Shown one piece after another: positions 1 to 10,329 of a stretch of 64,000 nt of DNA (the first letter of the stretch is position 1; each line of letters begins with the position of its first letter). Origin of the DNA: Limnanthes douglasii subsp. nivea (taxonomy: Eukaryota > Streptophyta > Magnoliopsida > Brassicales > Limnanthaceae); contig JAUPFV010000004.1 of the NCBI GenBank assembly GCA_036936605.1, forward strand, positions 179,694,807 through 179,758,806, given 5' to 3'. The notes under the pieces were generated by a model, which was not told the origin of the DNA, ran no database searches, and was given only the letters and a program-made list of their open reading frames with translations. The translations under genes and the position numbers were made by a program.

Positions 1-252
1 CAGTCTTATGGCATCATCTGAAACACCGTTGAACTTGAAAGTATCACAGATTTCAAGGAAGGTCATAATGTGCATATTAGGATCCTCAGATGAAGCTCCC
101 CCAAACTGACAAGAATTCTGCATCATCTGAATAATGCTGGGTTTAATCTCAAAATTATTCGCAGCGATATTGGGTCTGACAATGCTAGACTGAATATCCA
201 TGATCTTTGGTTGAGAGTACTCCATGAGTGCTTTTGGAGCTGGATCTCCCAT
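1..252 (-). CDS. Athila-like gypsy Gag, N-terminal part
   Basis: This is an 84-codon open frame on the minus strand that leaves the window at its left edge. It starts at the ATG at 252-250 and has no stop. It contains the stretches RPNIAANNFEIKP, QFGGASSEDPNMHI and FLEICDTF, the typical start of Athila-lineage Ty3/gypsy Gag, which packages the element RNA. A tRNA primer-binding site and an LTR lie just upstream, on the right, so this is the 5' end of a minus-strand element. The frame looks intact as far as it can be seen, so the element may be relatively young. Lineage assignment is from recognition of the conserved Gag words; the integrity of the rest cannot be judged. Confidence 0.82.
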   Translation of the reverse strand, partial: MGDPAPKALMEYSQPKIMDIQSSIVRPNIAANNFEIKPSIIQMMQNSCQFGGASSEDPNMHIMTFLEICDTFKFNGVSDDAIRL

Positions 253-367
253 TGTATACACGCTCAAGTACCTGAAGCACAAGAAACACTCGAAAAGCAA
301 GTAACCAAATCAAGTCAGTAGTTTTATAACGACCCTTGTTGATAAGCAATAAAACTGTCAAATAACA

Positions 368-392
368 CCGAGTCCCCGGCAACGGCTCCAAA
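368..392 (-). other. primer-binding site of the Athila-like element
   Basis: Read on the minus strand, this is a TTGGAGCCGTTGCCGGGG-type sequence. It is one base away from the TGGCGCCGTTGCCGGGG form common in plant gypsy elements, which is usually assigned to tRNA-Asp. It lies directly inside the LTR end at about 397. Confidence 0.75.
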
Positions 393-396
393 AACT

Positions 397-1855
397 TGTT
401 AGTCCTTTTCTCACGCAAGTATACCCGGTCAAATCGTAGCAAGTAATAAGTAAGAAAGATCGTTCCCATGAAGACTAAGTGTATAAGACAAAGATTTACT
501 TATGCAACAATGTATGATTATTAGACTACTGCTGGAACAAATAATAAAGTATGAGTGAATGAATATAACTAAGCAAATTAACTAACAAGATTAACTTATG
601 CGATAGAAAACATGGAACCCTAACTTCATTGTTTATTTTACTTAGAGTATTAATATACTCAATCAATATGTAAGATACTACGATTACTAATCAGATTACT
701 CAAAATCAGAATACGCTACCTTTCAGTACACGTAAACCAAACCACTTAATCAACCACAAAAGAGATAGTAGTTAAGCAGACACCGCATGAATGACAATCC
801 TATATGTCTATATGAATTGAGGTACAATTGGTTTTAAGCACAAGTTATCTATTTCGATTACATAGGGTAATATGATATGGTTAATGACATATTACGAATC
901 ATGAACAATCACAATATGAATCATTCAAGAACCTATGCTAGCATGACAAGTTCTAAACCTTTAAATCTACTTTTGCATTCATTAAAGATAAACAATCTAG
1001 ATGTTCGCGACGCATCTAACAAAAAACACACAACCATACTAGATAACCGATAAACATATCTCACAAAAAATCAATTAAGCAATAAACCCTAAATATTATT
1101 CAAACAAATCCGCTAAGGTTCCATGACAACGATTAGTTCATAATCGAACAAATCATCATCATGGTCTTAAAAATTAAGATAGTTTGATGAATATAAATAA
1201 GAATAAAAATAAACTAAAAAGAGTATAGAAAAATTAACATAGCATGATGAATAAAAATAAGAATAAAAATAAACTAAAAAGATTATCGAAAAATTAACAT
1301 AGCGTGATGTATAAAAATAAGAGTAAAAATAAATTAAAAAAAGAGTATAGAAAAATTAAAATAACGTGATCTATAAAAATAAGAATAAAAATAAATTAAA
1401 AAGAATATAGAAAAATTAAAATAGCGTGATGTATAAAAATAAGAATAAAAATAAATTAAAAAGAGTATAGAAAAATTAAACAGAAAAAAAAACTCAAAGT
1501 TCGCTGGCCGTCAATTGCTTTTGCCGCCGTCAATTGCTTTTGCCGCTTGCTTTATAACAGACATGTTCCTCTGCTTTGCTTTTCGACAGAAAAGATTTGT
1601 CTTTTGTGACACCAACTGTATATGATTTAATCAACAATTGATTTGCTTTAATCAACAATTGATTTGCTTTTCTGAGTCTATCGTAATAGTGAGTAGACAA
1701 TTCGACGTTTTTTTCTTCCTTTTTTCTATTCTTTTTTTTTTCTTTTTTTTTGTATTTTGCCGAAAGACAAGAAACCAAACGGCACACCCCTTTCTCTTTT
1801 ACGTCTGTCTCTTTATATAGATATTCTGTCGAAACCCTAAACACAATTAAATTAC
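397..1855 (-). repeat. LTR of the Athila-like element (5' LTR, minus strand)
   Basis: The LTR edge next to the primer-binding site is visible at 397 (plus-strand TGTTAG). The far edge is not certain. I place it near 1855 because a minus-strand TATATAAAG box lies at about 1811-1820 and the composition changes after that. A length of roughly 1.4 kb fits Athila LTRs. The block contains several internal duplications: the 60-base array, a 19-base word repeated at about 1508-1545, and a 21-base word repeated at about 1629-1671. Confidence 0.55.
1181..1481. repeat. 60-base tandem array inside the Athila-like LTR
   Basis: Five direct copies start at 1181, 1241, 1301, 1363 and 1423, so the period is 60, 60, 62 and 60. 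Each has a GTGATGTATAAAAATAAG-like start and an AAACTAAAAAGAGTATAG-like middle. Copies differ by a few substitutions and one two-base insertion. Very A-rich on the plus strand. Confidence 0.9.
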
Positions 1856-1940
1856 GTAACGTAAATATTTATGTTAAATAAAATAATATAAACAATTAAA
1901 TTACGTAACGTAAATATTTATGTTAAATAAAATAATATTT
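1843..1940. repeat. 49-base direct tandem duplication
   Basis: Two almost identical copies (1843-1891 and 1892-1940), beginning ACAATTAAATTACGTAACG, lie at or just beyond the probable LTR edge. Confidence 0.9.
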
Positions 1941-2096
1941 TAAACAATATAGCTAAATGAAATATTCGGATTAATCTAATATTCTTTTCTTAATTCAGCA
2001 TTAATTTCCTTTTATGTTTCGTTTTAATATTTTCTTCTTAATTTAATATTTTAAACAATATCTTAGAAAATATATTTTTCCTTTTTTTCAACATTA

Positions 2097-2369
2097 TTTT
2101 CTCCGTTCCTTATTATAGGTCATTTTAAGAAACTAAATTAATTCCATATTAGTTGACGTTTCACAATTACCATAATATTAAATGATATTCAATTTGATAG
2201 CCAATGAAACCAATTGCCTTTTTTTTATCAAACTGCAGCTTTTTATTATAATTGACCAATTAAATTTATTCTTGCTCTAATTTTTATAAGAAAGAGAACT
2301 CATAATGAGTTTCCTTAATATCCGTGCTCCGCCTTAAACGTCCATTAATATTAATATGGAACGGAGGAG
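2097..2369. mobile_element. Stowaway-like MITE
   Basis: A 273-base non-coding block is bounded by inverted ends: CTCCGTTCC on the left (2101) and GGAACGGAG on the right (about 2358-2366). TA dinucleotides flank it at 2095-2096 and 2370-2371. The CTCCGTTCC terminus, TA target duplication, small size and AT-rich interior are those of Stowaway (Tc1/mariner-derived) MITEs. It has no coding capacity. Confidence 0.82.
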
Positions 2370-2386
2370 TAATATATTTTTCAAGC

Positions 2387-2390
<4 letters not shown>

Positions 2391-2427
<37 letters not shown>
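2391..2427. repeat. (AT)n microsatellite
   Basis: About 18 uninterrupted AT units lie just to the right of the MITE. Confidence 0.95.
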
Positions 2428-2429
<2 letters not shown>

Positions 2430-2739
2430 AAAATCACTTGTCATAATATATTTTTAGCATTAATATATTTTCTTTTCTTTTCAACTGTTCCAAAATTTTC
2501 CTAAATGCATTAATTTTCTAGTTTCTTCACTTTCAACCCAAATTTATTAATATTGTCACAATTTACCCGCGGCACAAGCGACTTTAATAATACTGGAAAA
2601 ACATGTTAAAACTCAACGAATACTTGAGAGTCGGTGATGATTTTAAGAATAATGGAAGCGTAATAAGTGATATGAAATGCACTTATCAGTTTCGTCCACC
2701 ACTGCGTTAATCGTGTCCATAGAGTTGTTAATCTCACAC
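2428..2739. other. unassigned AT-rich stretch
   Basis: I see no coding frame, terminal repeat or RNA-like structure here. It separates the microsatellite from the truncated end of gypsy relic G1. Confidence 0.5.
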
Positions 2740-4913
2740 GGGACCTCCTCGTCGTTTAATTGCTATCAGAGCGGTTCGGATGGATCCGTCGCGATCATAT
2801 AACAGGTTCGTGCAGTCCTTTGGCTGCCTCATATCGTACCCACCAAACCGCCCACCAGATATTTTATTCACTACCGGAATGTGCATGGTGTTGCTTCCAT
2901 CCTATGCAACCACATTCTCCCCACAATGTCATGGTATGGGCTCGGTGCGTCCGAGATTATGAAAAGCGTTTTTAACTCTTTTTTGGTGGCTCCGCGGTCG
3001 ACTTTCACCAGCAACTCTACTTCCCCCATACATTGTCAAGTTCTGCCCTCCTAGCCGACCAAAGTACGCGGCGTTAGCTGGTATGGAGGTACATTTTGCA
3101 TGCGATCAAAACTGCTTTTGAATATTATATTTGCAGAGCTACCACCATCGACCATAATACGAGTCACCATAAATCCTCTGATATCCATATAAATAGTTAA
3201 TGCATCCTCATGGGGCAGACTGACACCTCTGAGATCGTCGTCATTGAATATGAGATCGACCACTGGATCTCTGTAACTGCGGTAAGAATTGGTATCGATT
3301 TTATACACGTCCACCTCTTTTTTAGCCCGTTTGTTTGAGGTGGGCCCCTGGAGTGGTGCTGAATTACCCCATGATATCGTGAGAAGCCATTGCTGCTTAT
3401 TAGTTTCTCTTTCTTCTCCATTTCCAAGTTTCTCGTTTATGGTAGAATGAACCTCTTCGTGACGATGTTGTTTGATCGCTTGATATATTGTACCAACTCT
3501 CTGTTGTCAATCAATCATTGGATCTCTTCTCTGAGTTGCCAACACTCCTCTGTGGAGTGCCCATCTTCATTATAATAAGCGCAAAAATACCGATTATATC
3601 TTTTAAACCATGGGGTAATCATCACGCAGGGCGCCTGGTACTTTGTTCGTCCTCATATTCGATCGTTAATCACGGAGATGGTTTCAATCAAATGAGTGAA
3701 TCGTCTGATTGGTTGCTCGAAATGGTGAGTTCACCGACTATACTCTCTCCTGGGCTGCTCTTCGACCCTTTTTCTTTCTGACCCCCCTTCCTTAGACTAT
3801 GATCCGTGTCGCTCGGGCGAACCACCTGTTCTGGCGTCGTCAGCTCTGATGAAAGTATCATCTATGGCAAGTAAATCTCCTATATTCTCTGTTGGGAACT
3901 TGATGAGGTTGGCGTAGAGGTCACCCTTCCGGTCGAGCCCTTGTTTCAAGGATGCCACCGGCATGTTTTTCGCTAAATCTGGTAAAGCATTCATGGCATG
4001 AACAAATATCAGAAATAAATTTTAAGAGACTCACCTCGCCGTTGGTAGAGGTCCATGATCGAGCCTCTCTCTCGTTTCAGCTCCTTGTTACCAACAAAAC
4101 CTTTCTCTGAATGCTTTATCCTTGAGGGTCATAGAAAGTGCCCGGCACAGCATTGCGTCATTAGGGTTGAACGCCATTATCATGTTTTGGAACTGCTTCA
4201 AATGTCTCTCCGGGTCTCCCGTTCCATCATAAGCCTCCATTAAAAAAAGGGTCGAACTTTCTTGGGAGTTGAGTTTCAGGAATCTTCTCGAAGAAAGCTG
4301 ATTCTTTTAGTTTGTAGGCTGACAGCCTCGGGCGAACTTGCTTTGCTTCTCTTAGACCTTTGCTCCGATTCTTTCCTCCGATCTTGCCTTCACCTTCCTG
4401 CTTGTCGTTCCGCTTGGACGATCGCTCTGCCATGTTAACTTTGCTAGCCTCCAGGCCAGATTGCTGATTGACTCGACGCGTCCCCTTGAACTTAGCGGTG
4501 AGGGCGTGAATAGCATCATTCATCCCGATCATGGTGGCGTGCATGGCTTGTTCTCTTGCGTATCGCTCAAACGCTACCTTCAATTGCCCGTCCTGGAGAT
4601 GTTGGATTTTTTGCTCCAGTTGCTGGACCACCAGATCAACAACAGGGTTGGCTTCCACAGCTTCTTTGGCTACAACGACATCCACCAGTTGGTGGGGTTG
4701 TACTTCGAACCGAGGAACAACGGCGGGCAAAGTCGGCAGTTCCTCTAGATTGATTGTCCCGAGGGCTGCCATAGGATTTCCCTCTTGGGACGCGACGACA
4801 ACTGGGTATAGGGTGCTTTGCCCAGGCGGGGGATTCGTTGCTCATTTTCTGCTCATTGTTGCTTCACTTGTTTCCTGGTTACCCCTCTCGATTCCTGACC
4901 TTGTGACTACCAT
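2740..4913 (-). pseudogene. gypsy relic G1: gag and protease
   Basis: Decayed 5' part of a Tat-like gypsy element on the minus strand. Gag starts at the ATG at 4913-4911, meets an in-frame TGA after about 23 codons, and continues in the same frame to 4227, where a frameshift follows. Further Gag pieces lie at 3797-3994. The protease piece at 3051-3314 carries VDGGSSANIIF, a DGG variant of the retroviral D-S/T-G active site. Downstream, a YHDIVGRMWLHRMEA stretch at about 2900-2960 matches the protease C-terminus seen in E1. The relic ends near 2740 with no RT, RNase H or integrase. Relic G2 aligns with it throughout. Frameshifts and stops rule out function. Confidence 0.85.
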
Positions 4914-4935
4914 GGTTAATTATTTGTTGTCTTCC

Positions 4936-4954
4936 CACAGACGACGCCAAAATT
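4936..4954 (-). other. primer-binding site candidate of G1
   Basis: The minus strand reads TTTTGGCGTCGTCTGTGGG just inside the LTR. The corresponding site in G2 reads TTTGGCGCCGTTTGTGG. It begins next to the LTR terminus, as expected for a tRNA primer site, but I cannot name the tRNA. Confidence 0.6.
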
Positions 4955-5584
4955 TGTTACGGGAATAACAAGTTATTGCCAAAGTAGAAATACACGTTTA
5001 GTCAGAAAAGAGAGAAGGAAAAAGATCATATCATTTTATCAAAAGAATCTTCCTACTTATAGTTGTCCTAGTTAGTGGGAAGTTACATTTGTATTTAATT
5101 ACACGTAATACCCCACTAACTCACTAACATCACTTCTCCTATAATTTCGGACAGATTGCCTAAACAGTTTAACTAAAACATTATAGCACTATTGAATGAC
5201 GAACGAGGAAACGCCTTATTCTTCAATTGTTTGTTTTGACTGGACACGCGTGCCAATCCGAGCTGGTTTGGATCTTGAGCGCAATAAGACTTGTGAATAA
5301 CTGCATGTGTCTGAGCTCGCTCAATCGTCTCTGGTCGCTTGGATTATCTTTGCCCTGATTCGAGGTTGGTCAGCTCTCTCTGAGCTCGCTCTCTATTTAG
5401 CTCGAGGTCAATCAGTTATGCACGAGCTCATCCTTCGTTTGGTTATTGTGTTCTTGATCTGGTCGGTCAACTCATCTCTGAAATTTTCTTTGACTCCTCC
5501 TCTTTTGTCTAGTGTCTTAGTCTAAACTCTTCACTTTCCTTTCTTGTTTGTTCAGATGCTTACTCGGGGAATAACCCCTTATCA
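4955..5584 (-). repeat. 5' LTR of G1
   Basis: A 630-base block with TG...CA ends (plus-strand TGTTAC at 4955, ATCA ending at 5584). It aligns with the LTR of G2 at 50582-51298, including the AACAAGTT start and a 'tagtgggaagttacatttg'-like core. It contains several copies of a GAGCTC word, at about 5309, 5380 and 5424. No partner LTR is present because the left part of the element is missing. Confidence 0.75.
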
Positions 5585-5846
5585 AAGATGCGTTATGTTA
5601 TGACTCATCTTCATTCTTGGATAGACTGATTTAGGGGGGATGGTATCTGCTCCTAAGCCGATTGGCTCCACAGGGTAAGGCAGGGCTGCTTCCTGTTTAC
5701 TATAGCCCGATTGACCGTTGGGGCATGCGTCGATATGCAAAGACCATCGACTTTATACAATATAAGGATAATCACTCAGACCCCTATGATATAAATTTAT
5801 ATGAGCAAGAGGAATAAACAACCTTAACCTCGATTCTTGGGTCAAA
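5585..5846. other. unassigned stretch
   Basis: No recognisable gene or terminal repeat. It lies between the G1 LTR and the broken ORF on the minus strand. Confidence 0.4.
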
Positions 5847-7250
5847 CTAACTTTGCAAGATCTCTGCCATTGACATGTTATCATAGAAGTTGAGATCAGG
5901 GCAGTGCTTTAATAGGCAAAACATGAGCATAAATGAGACAAGCATTGGGACAATACTGGATAGCTCCTCTGAGTTTAGAAAGTAAGATTTTCGGATGGTC
6001 AATGGTGCATTACCAGTTCCATCAATGGGCACTAGTGATGACCCGCATCCAACCACCCATACTAGAGGCTCTGACCGTTGCACCCAATCAGAGCTCAATG
6101 GTTTCAGTCCTGAGGCGTCTTCCCGGAAAGATGTTTCGGTATCTCTTTGATGCTCAAGAGTCACCACCCCTTTTCGTATCCTCCTCCCCACTAAGCCCAA
6201 TTACATCTGTGGGTTCATCTGCCTTCTCTGATATATCTTGGGGCGAAGCCTCTGTAGCCACCTTCGATTTCTTCTCAACCGGCTCATCATTCTTGTCTTC
6301 TTCGTCAACCAGGGCCAGCTTCCTCCCGACAGGCTGTCCATTCTTCTTCAAACATATTTTCTTATTTGCTATGACGTCTTTTCTCGACCGCGATTCATGC
6401 CTCTGTTTTTTCTTCTTGGTTTGCACCTCGGGATTGCCCTTCTCGTCTAATATTTTTTTATTCCGGGGGTAGACCATGTCGTTTGACTCGTGGTTCCCAT
6501 GTACCACCTTGATTTGTTGCACAACCTCTCTAGAACTTTGGTGAGTGCTCTCACAAATTATATTCACGGAAGGAACACCTTCTTGATATGATTTTTTCCT
6601 ATTCATTGGTAAATCACTTTCACCATGATTCACCTCCCTTTTTCGGGGCACATAAAGCCCGACCCCAACATTATTTCCATTAAGATATTGTTGGTGCATC
6701 ATCAACTGTATACGCGTTGCAGTAGCATCCTCGCATGTTGCGTTAATAACTAATATTTGTTGTTCGGTAACTTCTAGCTCCAGTATGGGCCACAACCCAA
6801 CAAGAAGACAATTTACTTGAGTAAATAGTTAGTGCGCCTTTGGAAATGGAATAGGAGGCTGCAGATAATTCGTACAATGGATTAATGGTGTCCCCTTTGT
6901 CTAATACTTTACACCACTGTTGATGCTTGCACATAAAAGCACATAAGCAATAGTCAGCCTTAAACTTTAAATCGAACATTCATAATCATAACACTTCCCA
7001 AACCCTCTTTTACATGTTTCCATCCATCTCTTCTCTAATTGCAAGTTCTCCAGTATACTGGAGTTCTCCCAGTTGCTAGACACAAACAAAAATGAGTTTT
7101 TCTACTTTTTGTTCGACAAAGGAAAATCAACTAATTTCTTCACGTCGGTCATTTTAATGTAGAATAGATCCACAAATCTAACAGGTATCTTCAATACATT
7201 CGAGCGTACCAATTTTCTTAGGATGCGCCTCATCTTCTCTATTCACTACG
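5847..7250 (-). pseudogene. unrecognised broken protein-coding region
   Basis: Three minus-strand frames follow one another: 6979-6743, 6795-6154 (213 residues, the longest) and 6200-5847. Their overlaps suggest one coding region broken by frameshifts. The 213-residue piece is rich in K, E and D, with a basic KKKKQRHESRSRKD stretch, and looks like a low-complexity linker. Upstream (about 7020-7200) the translation includes FLFVS and NWEN, which faintly recall the E1 antisense protein (FLFVSGSWENG). The last piece contains CPDLNFYDNMSM. I do not recognise the family. A decayed antisense-type retroelement gene or a captured host fragment are both possible. Confidence 0.4.
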
Positions 7251-7321
7251 GCGTGGAAAGGCGTATATAACTCAGGAAGTTAAGTAAGAACGGAGGCAGA
7301 GGAAATCATAGCCCTCAATCA

Positions 7322-7447
7322 AACATGGTTCCTCCTGACACGATACTACTGGCCCGAGCTCGCAGCTGATGCGAAAAGTCTTGTGCATCAATGTCACAAA
7401 TGTCAAGAGTATGCCAACACACAACATAGGCCAAGCGAGCCATACAT
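7322..7447 (+). pseudogene. gypsy integrase scrap (H2C2 zinc-binding region)
   Basis: A short plus-strand frame reads TRYYWPEL, then DAKSLVHQCHKCQEYA. This is the YYWP...C..C part of the integrase N-terminal zinc-binding domain; compare GYYWPSIMKDA and RRCDPCQRY in E1. Nothing of the catalytic core follows, so it is an isolated fragment in the opposite orientation to G1. Confidence 0.8.
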
Positions 7448-7959
7448 GTGTGTGTCGTTTTCCCGGTATTGATAAGGCTACTCACTAGAAGCGGGAACAC
7501 GGTCTCTACTATATTAGGAAGGCCGTATCTCTTCCTAAATTCCTGCTCGTCCTCTTTTGTTATATAAGTATACTTGGGCGTTAATCACTAAAAGTATAAG
7601 TCAAGAACTTTTTTGCTTTCCATCGGGTCCTTACGGGGGTTATTGGAGGGAGAATCCTCCTTTTATATATTCTCCGACAACACTTTGTGAGCCATGCTGG
7701 AGGTCCATGGCTTCAAGATACCAACAGAACATTAAGCATAATTAAACACATGCGATTCATAAGTGCGATTCAACAGGTGCCATTCTTCTTATACGTTTTG
7801 CTTATAATTAAACGAAAGTGGTTTGATTAGCCATGATTGTGCCACATAGCCACCCTACAACGATGCAAATGCATAAGCTTTTCTATTTGGTAATTTGGTT
7901 GTTTACCTTGCCTTTTACTAATTCATTCCTTTCAATTATTTCTTATTTCTAACAAGAAT
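7448..7959. other. unassigned stretch
   Basis: AT-rich with no supportable coding frame. It could be remains of the element that supplied the integrase scrap, but I see no homology that proves this. Confidence 0.35.
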
Positions 7960-8553
7960 TATTCAAAAGACTATGGGAGCCCTTATGAGGTCTCATCTCT
8001 CGGGAAAGGCAAGTTCCTCAGAGCTGACGGGAAAATATCAACCCAATGGTGGATTACTAACCGGTTACAAGTGGAAGGATGGTAAGTTTATAGATCAGAT
8101 GACAAAACCATGTCCCTCAGTAAATTAACTTTATTACACTAGGCTACCGATCGGATAGCCAAACCACGCCCTTGGGTAAACTAACTTGATACGGCAAGAT
8201 AACTTCAAAATTATTCGAGCGGTAAACGAGACAAGACGAGCAATGAAGAGAACATCCGAGAGCTGGTCACCGACAAAGGAACTATTACCACAGTCACATC
8301 CCTAAAAAAGGGTCACTAGCGAATGTGTGTAGTAATGGGTCTCGTAGTAGGTCATGTATTAAATACCACTATTCCATGTTTAAATAAATGGTTACGTAAT
8401 TAAAAATTACGTGAGTGAAAGATCAAGAGTAAAAACCTGTATAAATAAACGAAAAAGAATAATGAAAGAGATACTTAAATCGAATATACTTTGTTCTTTT
8501 TATATCATCAGAGTTATCGCTTTTGCATACGTTTGTGAGGATTTTCCCTAACA
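7960..8553 (+). repeat. probable LTR relic, plus strand
   Basis: LTR-like composition: a TATAAATA box at 8440-8447 followed by a pyrimidine-rich stretch, ending in CCCTAACA at 8553. It follows the plus-strand integrase scrap, so it could be the 3' LTR of the same deleted element. The left edge is not defined and no second copy is in the window. Confidence 0.35.
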
Positions 8554-8629
8554 TAACACCATCCATCTCTATAGTTTTTCATTTCTTTATATTTATTTTA
8601 ATAAGTGTTTCTATCACGATAGACTCTTC

Positions 8630-9361
8630 ATTGGCCCCTTAAGTATCCACTATTTTGACTTCTAGGATTTGAGCTCGTTGATGTTTCGTTTTAAGTTTTT
8701 TTTCAAGTAAAGCTGGTTGTTTCAAGGCTTAAATTAGCCATAGATCGTGACAGTTTGTTAAAAAGATTTAGTATATTTTCAAAAGTGAGGAGAGTTACTT
8801 GCAAAATCCAACCATAGAAAATTCAATCAGCTAGAACTTGAGACACTAGATCATCAAAAGAGATAGAAAATTCATCTATAGTAAGGTTATATGTAAACCC
8901 TTTCATCTATGAAACTCATACTTAAATAAGTAAGCTGTGACCTAGTTTGATACCCATAGAGTCTAGTTACAGCATCCGAAAGGCCTTTGAAAATTTATTC
9001 TTCTATAAGTTGAACATCTATTTTCAGAGTCATGGTGTTATACATCCAACCCAGGAGTAGATGGTTATAGTATATCCAATCTTCAAACTGAGTGTTCTCT
9101 TTAGTATTATCATTTGGTTAAGTAATTAGTCTTAGCTAACAAGGTCTATCTCGATTGATGAATTCTTTTAACTTATTTCCTCTAATAATAGGTAAGACCA
9201 TAATTTTCCAGAACAACAACTTATTCTTGTCCAACCTGACTGAATTAAATGCACTAATTTGATTTACTTACAGGTGTTTGTTGGTAAAGAGTGGTTACTA
9301 GAACGTAAGGATTTCGAGCTTAACACTCGATAATCAAAATTTGCTAGGGAAGAACAACTCT
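8630..9361 (-). pseudogene. copia Gag relic
   Basis: The minus-strand translation contains LDKNKLLFWKIMVLPIIRGNKL, with stops and frameshifts around it, then FEDWIYYNHLLLGWMYNTMT. This matches the start of plant Ty1/copia Gag ('W...+LP.+RG..L' followed by 'W...D..LL.W...S+T'). Several stop codons show it is dead. The rest of pol is not seen to the left. Confidence 0.72.
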
Positions 9362-9381
9362 AATACCAAATGAGATTTGTT
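9362..9381 (-). other. copia primer-binding site relic
   Basis: The minus strand reads CATTTGGTATTAGAGTTG. This is close to the TGGTATCAGAGC form that pairs with initiator tRNA-Met in most plant copia elements. It sits directly upstream of the Gag relic. Confidence 0.65.
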
Positions 9382-9830
9382 GATTAAAGAACAGTGTAAA
9401 ACAATATTTTCTAAAGTTTTTCTTATATCGTTTGAAGTAGATTACTACGTAAATGATCGCTAGATATTTATATTTAGGATTTTGATAAAAATATTATTAT
9501 TTGTACTAGTGTACTATATGCAACTAGCCTGATCCATTTAATAGTTGTGATGGTTGTACTGTATTTGAAATTCAAAAATTGCTTGGGCTGAATCAAATGC
9601 TTGTGTCGGGTTGTGGTCTGTTGAGTAAAACGGTGCACTTTGGTTTCAGTGAAATTGCCAAAGTGTTGCATTTTACCTTATGTTGGATTAGGGTTGAAAG
9701 ATGGTTGCATCTCAATATATTTTTGCTTATCTTCCTTATCTATTTCACTTCTCAAAGCAAGTTTGTTCTCTTCTTCTTATCTAATCGATTAAACAGGTTG
9801 TGATGTCAAAATACTATTATCATTTAGAAA
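9382..9830 (-). repeat. probable copia 5' LTR relic
   Basis: It occupies the LTR position next to the primer-binding site of the minus-strand Gag relic. The right edge is my estimate; no partner LTR was found in the window. Confidence 0.35.
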
Positions 9831-10329
9831 TTTCTCAAAATATCATAGTAAAAACAATCACCTATGTGCTTCTCTAATTATACTAGAAGTATACGAGATA
9901 AGTAATACAATCACCTATGTGCTTCTATTATTTTAATCTAGTTGCATTGTTATATATTCATGAAAGACTCTCACAAATATGTGAGATTGTTATTTCGCTT
10001 CTAACATTAACTGAGTTAAATGGTGATGAGCCATAAACAAATATGAAAGTTCAATATTTGAGTGGTTACATATACGAAAGAAAGCAAGTGATAAATATAA
10101 GATACATATGATAATTTGTTTTTAAGTACATGTTCAAAATCATATAGGCATGATTACTATCAAAGGCAGTGAGTTAGGGATGTATGCGGTAACTTGTTGT
10201 TAAATGTGTAATTTGGTTACTATCAAAGACCATATTCTTACCCTTGTTTTTCATTTACAAAATATATAACTCAATATCTTTGCTGGATATTACAATGAGA
10301 GTCTCCCTCGTATAATCTATCGTACCTAA
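9831..10329. other. unassigned AT-rich stretch with a short duplication
   Basis: No gene seen. The 18-base word AATCACCTATGTGCTTCT occurs twice, 54 bases apart, at about 9857 and 9911. Confidence 0.5.
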
